Shown in pieces: positions 6,671 through 6,799 of a DNA stretch of 6,799 bases. The stretch is from Eubacterium sp. CAG:248 (GTDB taxonomy: Bacteria > Bacillota > Clostridia > Lachnospirales > Lachnospiraceae), in assembly GCA_000436475.1 (NCBI GenBank), contig FR886184.1, forward strand, positions 1 to 6,799, read 5' to 3'. Positions within the stretch are counted from its first letter, which is position 1; each line of letters begins with the position of its first letter. The translations under genes and the position numbers were made by a program. The notes beneath the pieces were generated by a model that made no database searches, was not told where the DNA came from, and saw only the letters and a list, made by a program, of their open reading frames with translations.

Positions 6671-6799
6671 TCAGTTTATACATCTGACTGTCATTCTATT
6701 ATTATTTTCTTCTTTTTCGTAAACCTGATCATAAACCACATTTATCAGATGCTTTTGATTCATATAGAGTCCCAATGTATTCTGAACTCTTTTCTTCAC
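6671..6799 (-). CDS. C-terminal end of an unrecognised upstream gene (partial)
   Basis: A reading frame is open from the window edge (starting at base 6799) and ends at TGA 6673-6671, giving 42 residues that end in MTVRCIN. The other two minus-strand frames close earlier, one at once and one after 22 codons. The fragment is charged and Lys/Asn/Glu-rich, with no membrane segment, and I do not recognise a family. It is probably the 3' end of a gene transcribed in the same direction as the lipoprotein gene, whose start lies 93 bases downstream. No terminator hairpin is visible in between, so the two may share a transcript. An open frame of this length can arise by chance in AT-rich DNA, so the call is tentative. 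Confidence 0.4.
   Translation of the reverse strand: MKKRVQNTLGLYMNQKHLINVVYDQVYEKEENNNRMTVRCIN

Overview
The window reads as chromosomal DNA from a low-GC, Gram-positive gut-type anaerobe, most likely Clostridia of the Lachnospiraceae kind. The support is strong AGGAGG-type ribosome binding sites, a lipobox lipoprotein, AT-rich codon use and the style of the hybrid kinase. The taxon is an inference, not a measurement. All supported genes lie on the minus strand and are so tightly packed that one transcript running from high to low coordinates is plausible.

Right edge (6578-6799): the last 42 codons of an unrecognised gene run in from outside, then a 93-base gap without a clear promoter or terminator. 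Middle (1773-6577): a secreted lipoprotein shaped like a sugar-type ABC solute-binding protein, with an extra C-terminal region resembling the C-terminal domain of 5'-nucleotidases. It is followed within a few bases by a full hybrid histidine kinase (two membrane segments, large extracytoplasmic sensor, PAS, HisKA, HATPase, two receiver domains). No permease or transport ATPase gene is present, so the lipoprotein is best read as a ligand receptor feeding the kinase.

Left part (1-1772): clearly more AT-rich. It holds an AAA+ ATPase of the CbbX/SpoVK type and, overlapping it by 44 bases, a small membrane protein that resembles a fragment of the SEDS family (FtsW/RodA/SpoVE). The ATPase frame begins directly after the kinase TAG stop and in the same frame, and base composition changes at this point. 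This suggests a junction, possibly with loss of the original 5' end of the ATPase gene, or alternatively a readthrough fusion.

The most interesting points are the receptor/5'-nucleotidase-domain fusion paired with a kinase, the in-frame TAG junction between kinase and ATPase, and the AAA+/SEDS-like pair. No tRNA, rRNA, CRISPR array, insertion sequence or convincing terminator was seen. Positions 1-64 are very AT-rich and hold no gene that can be supported.
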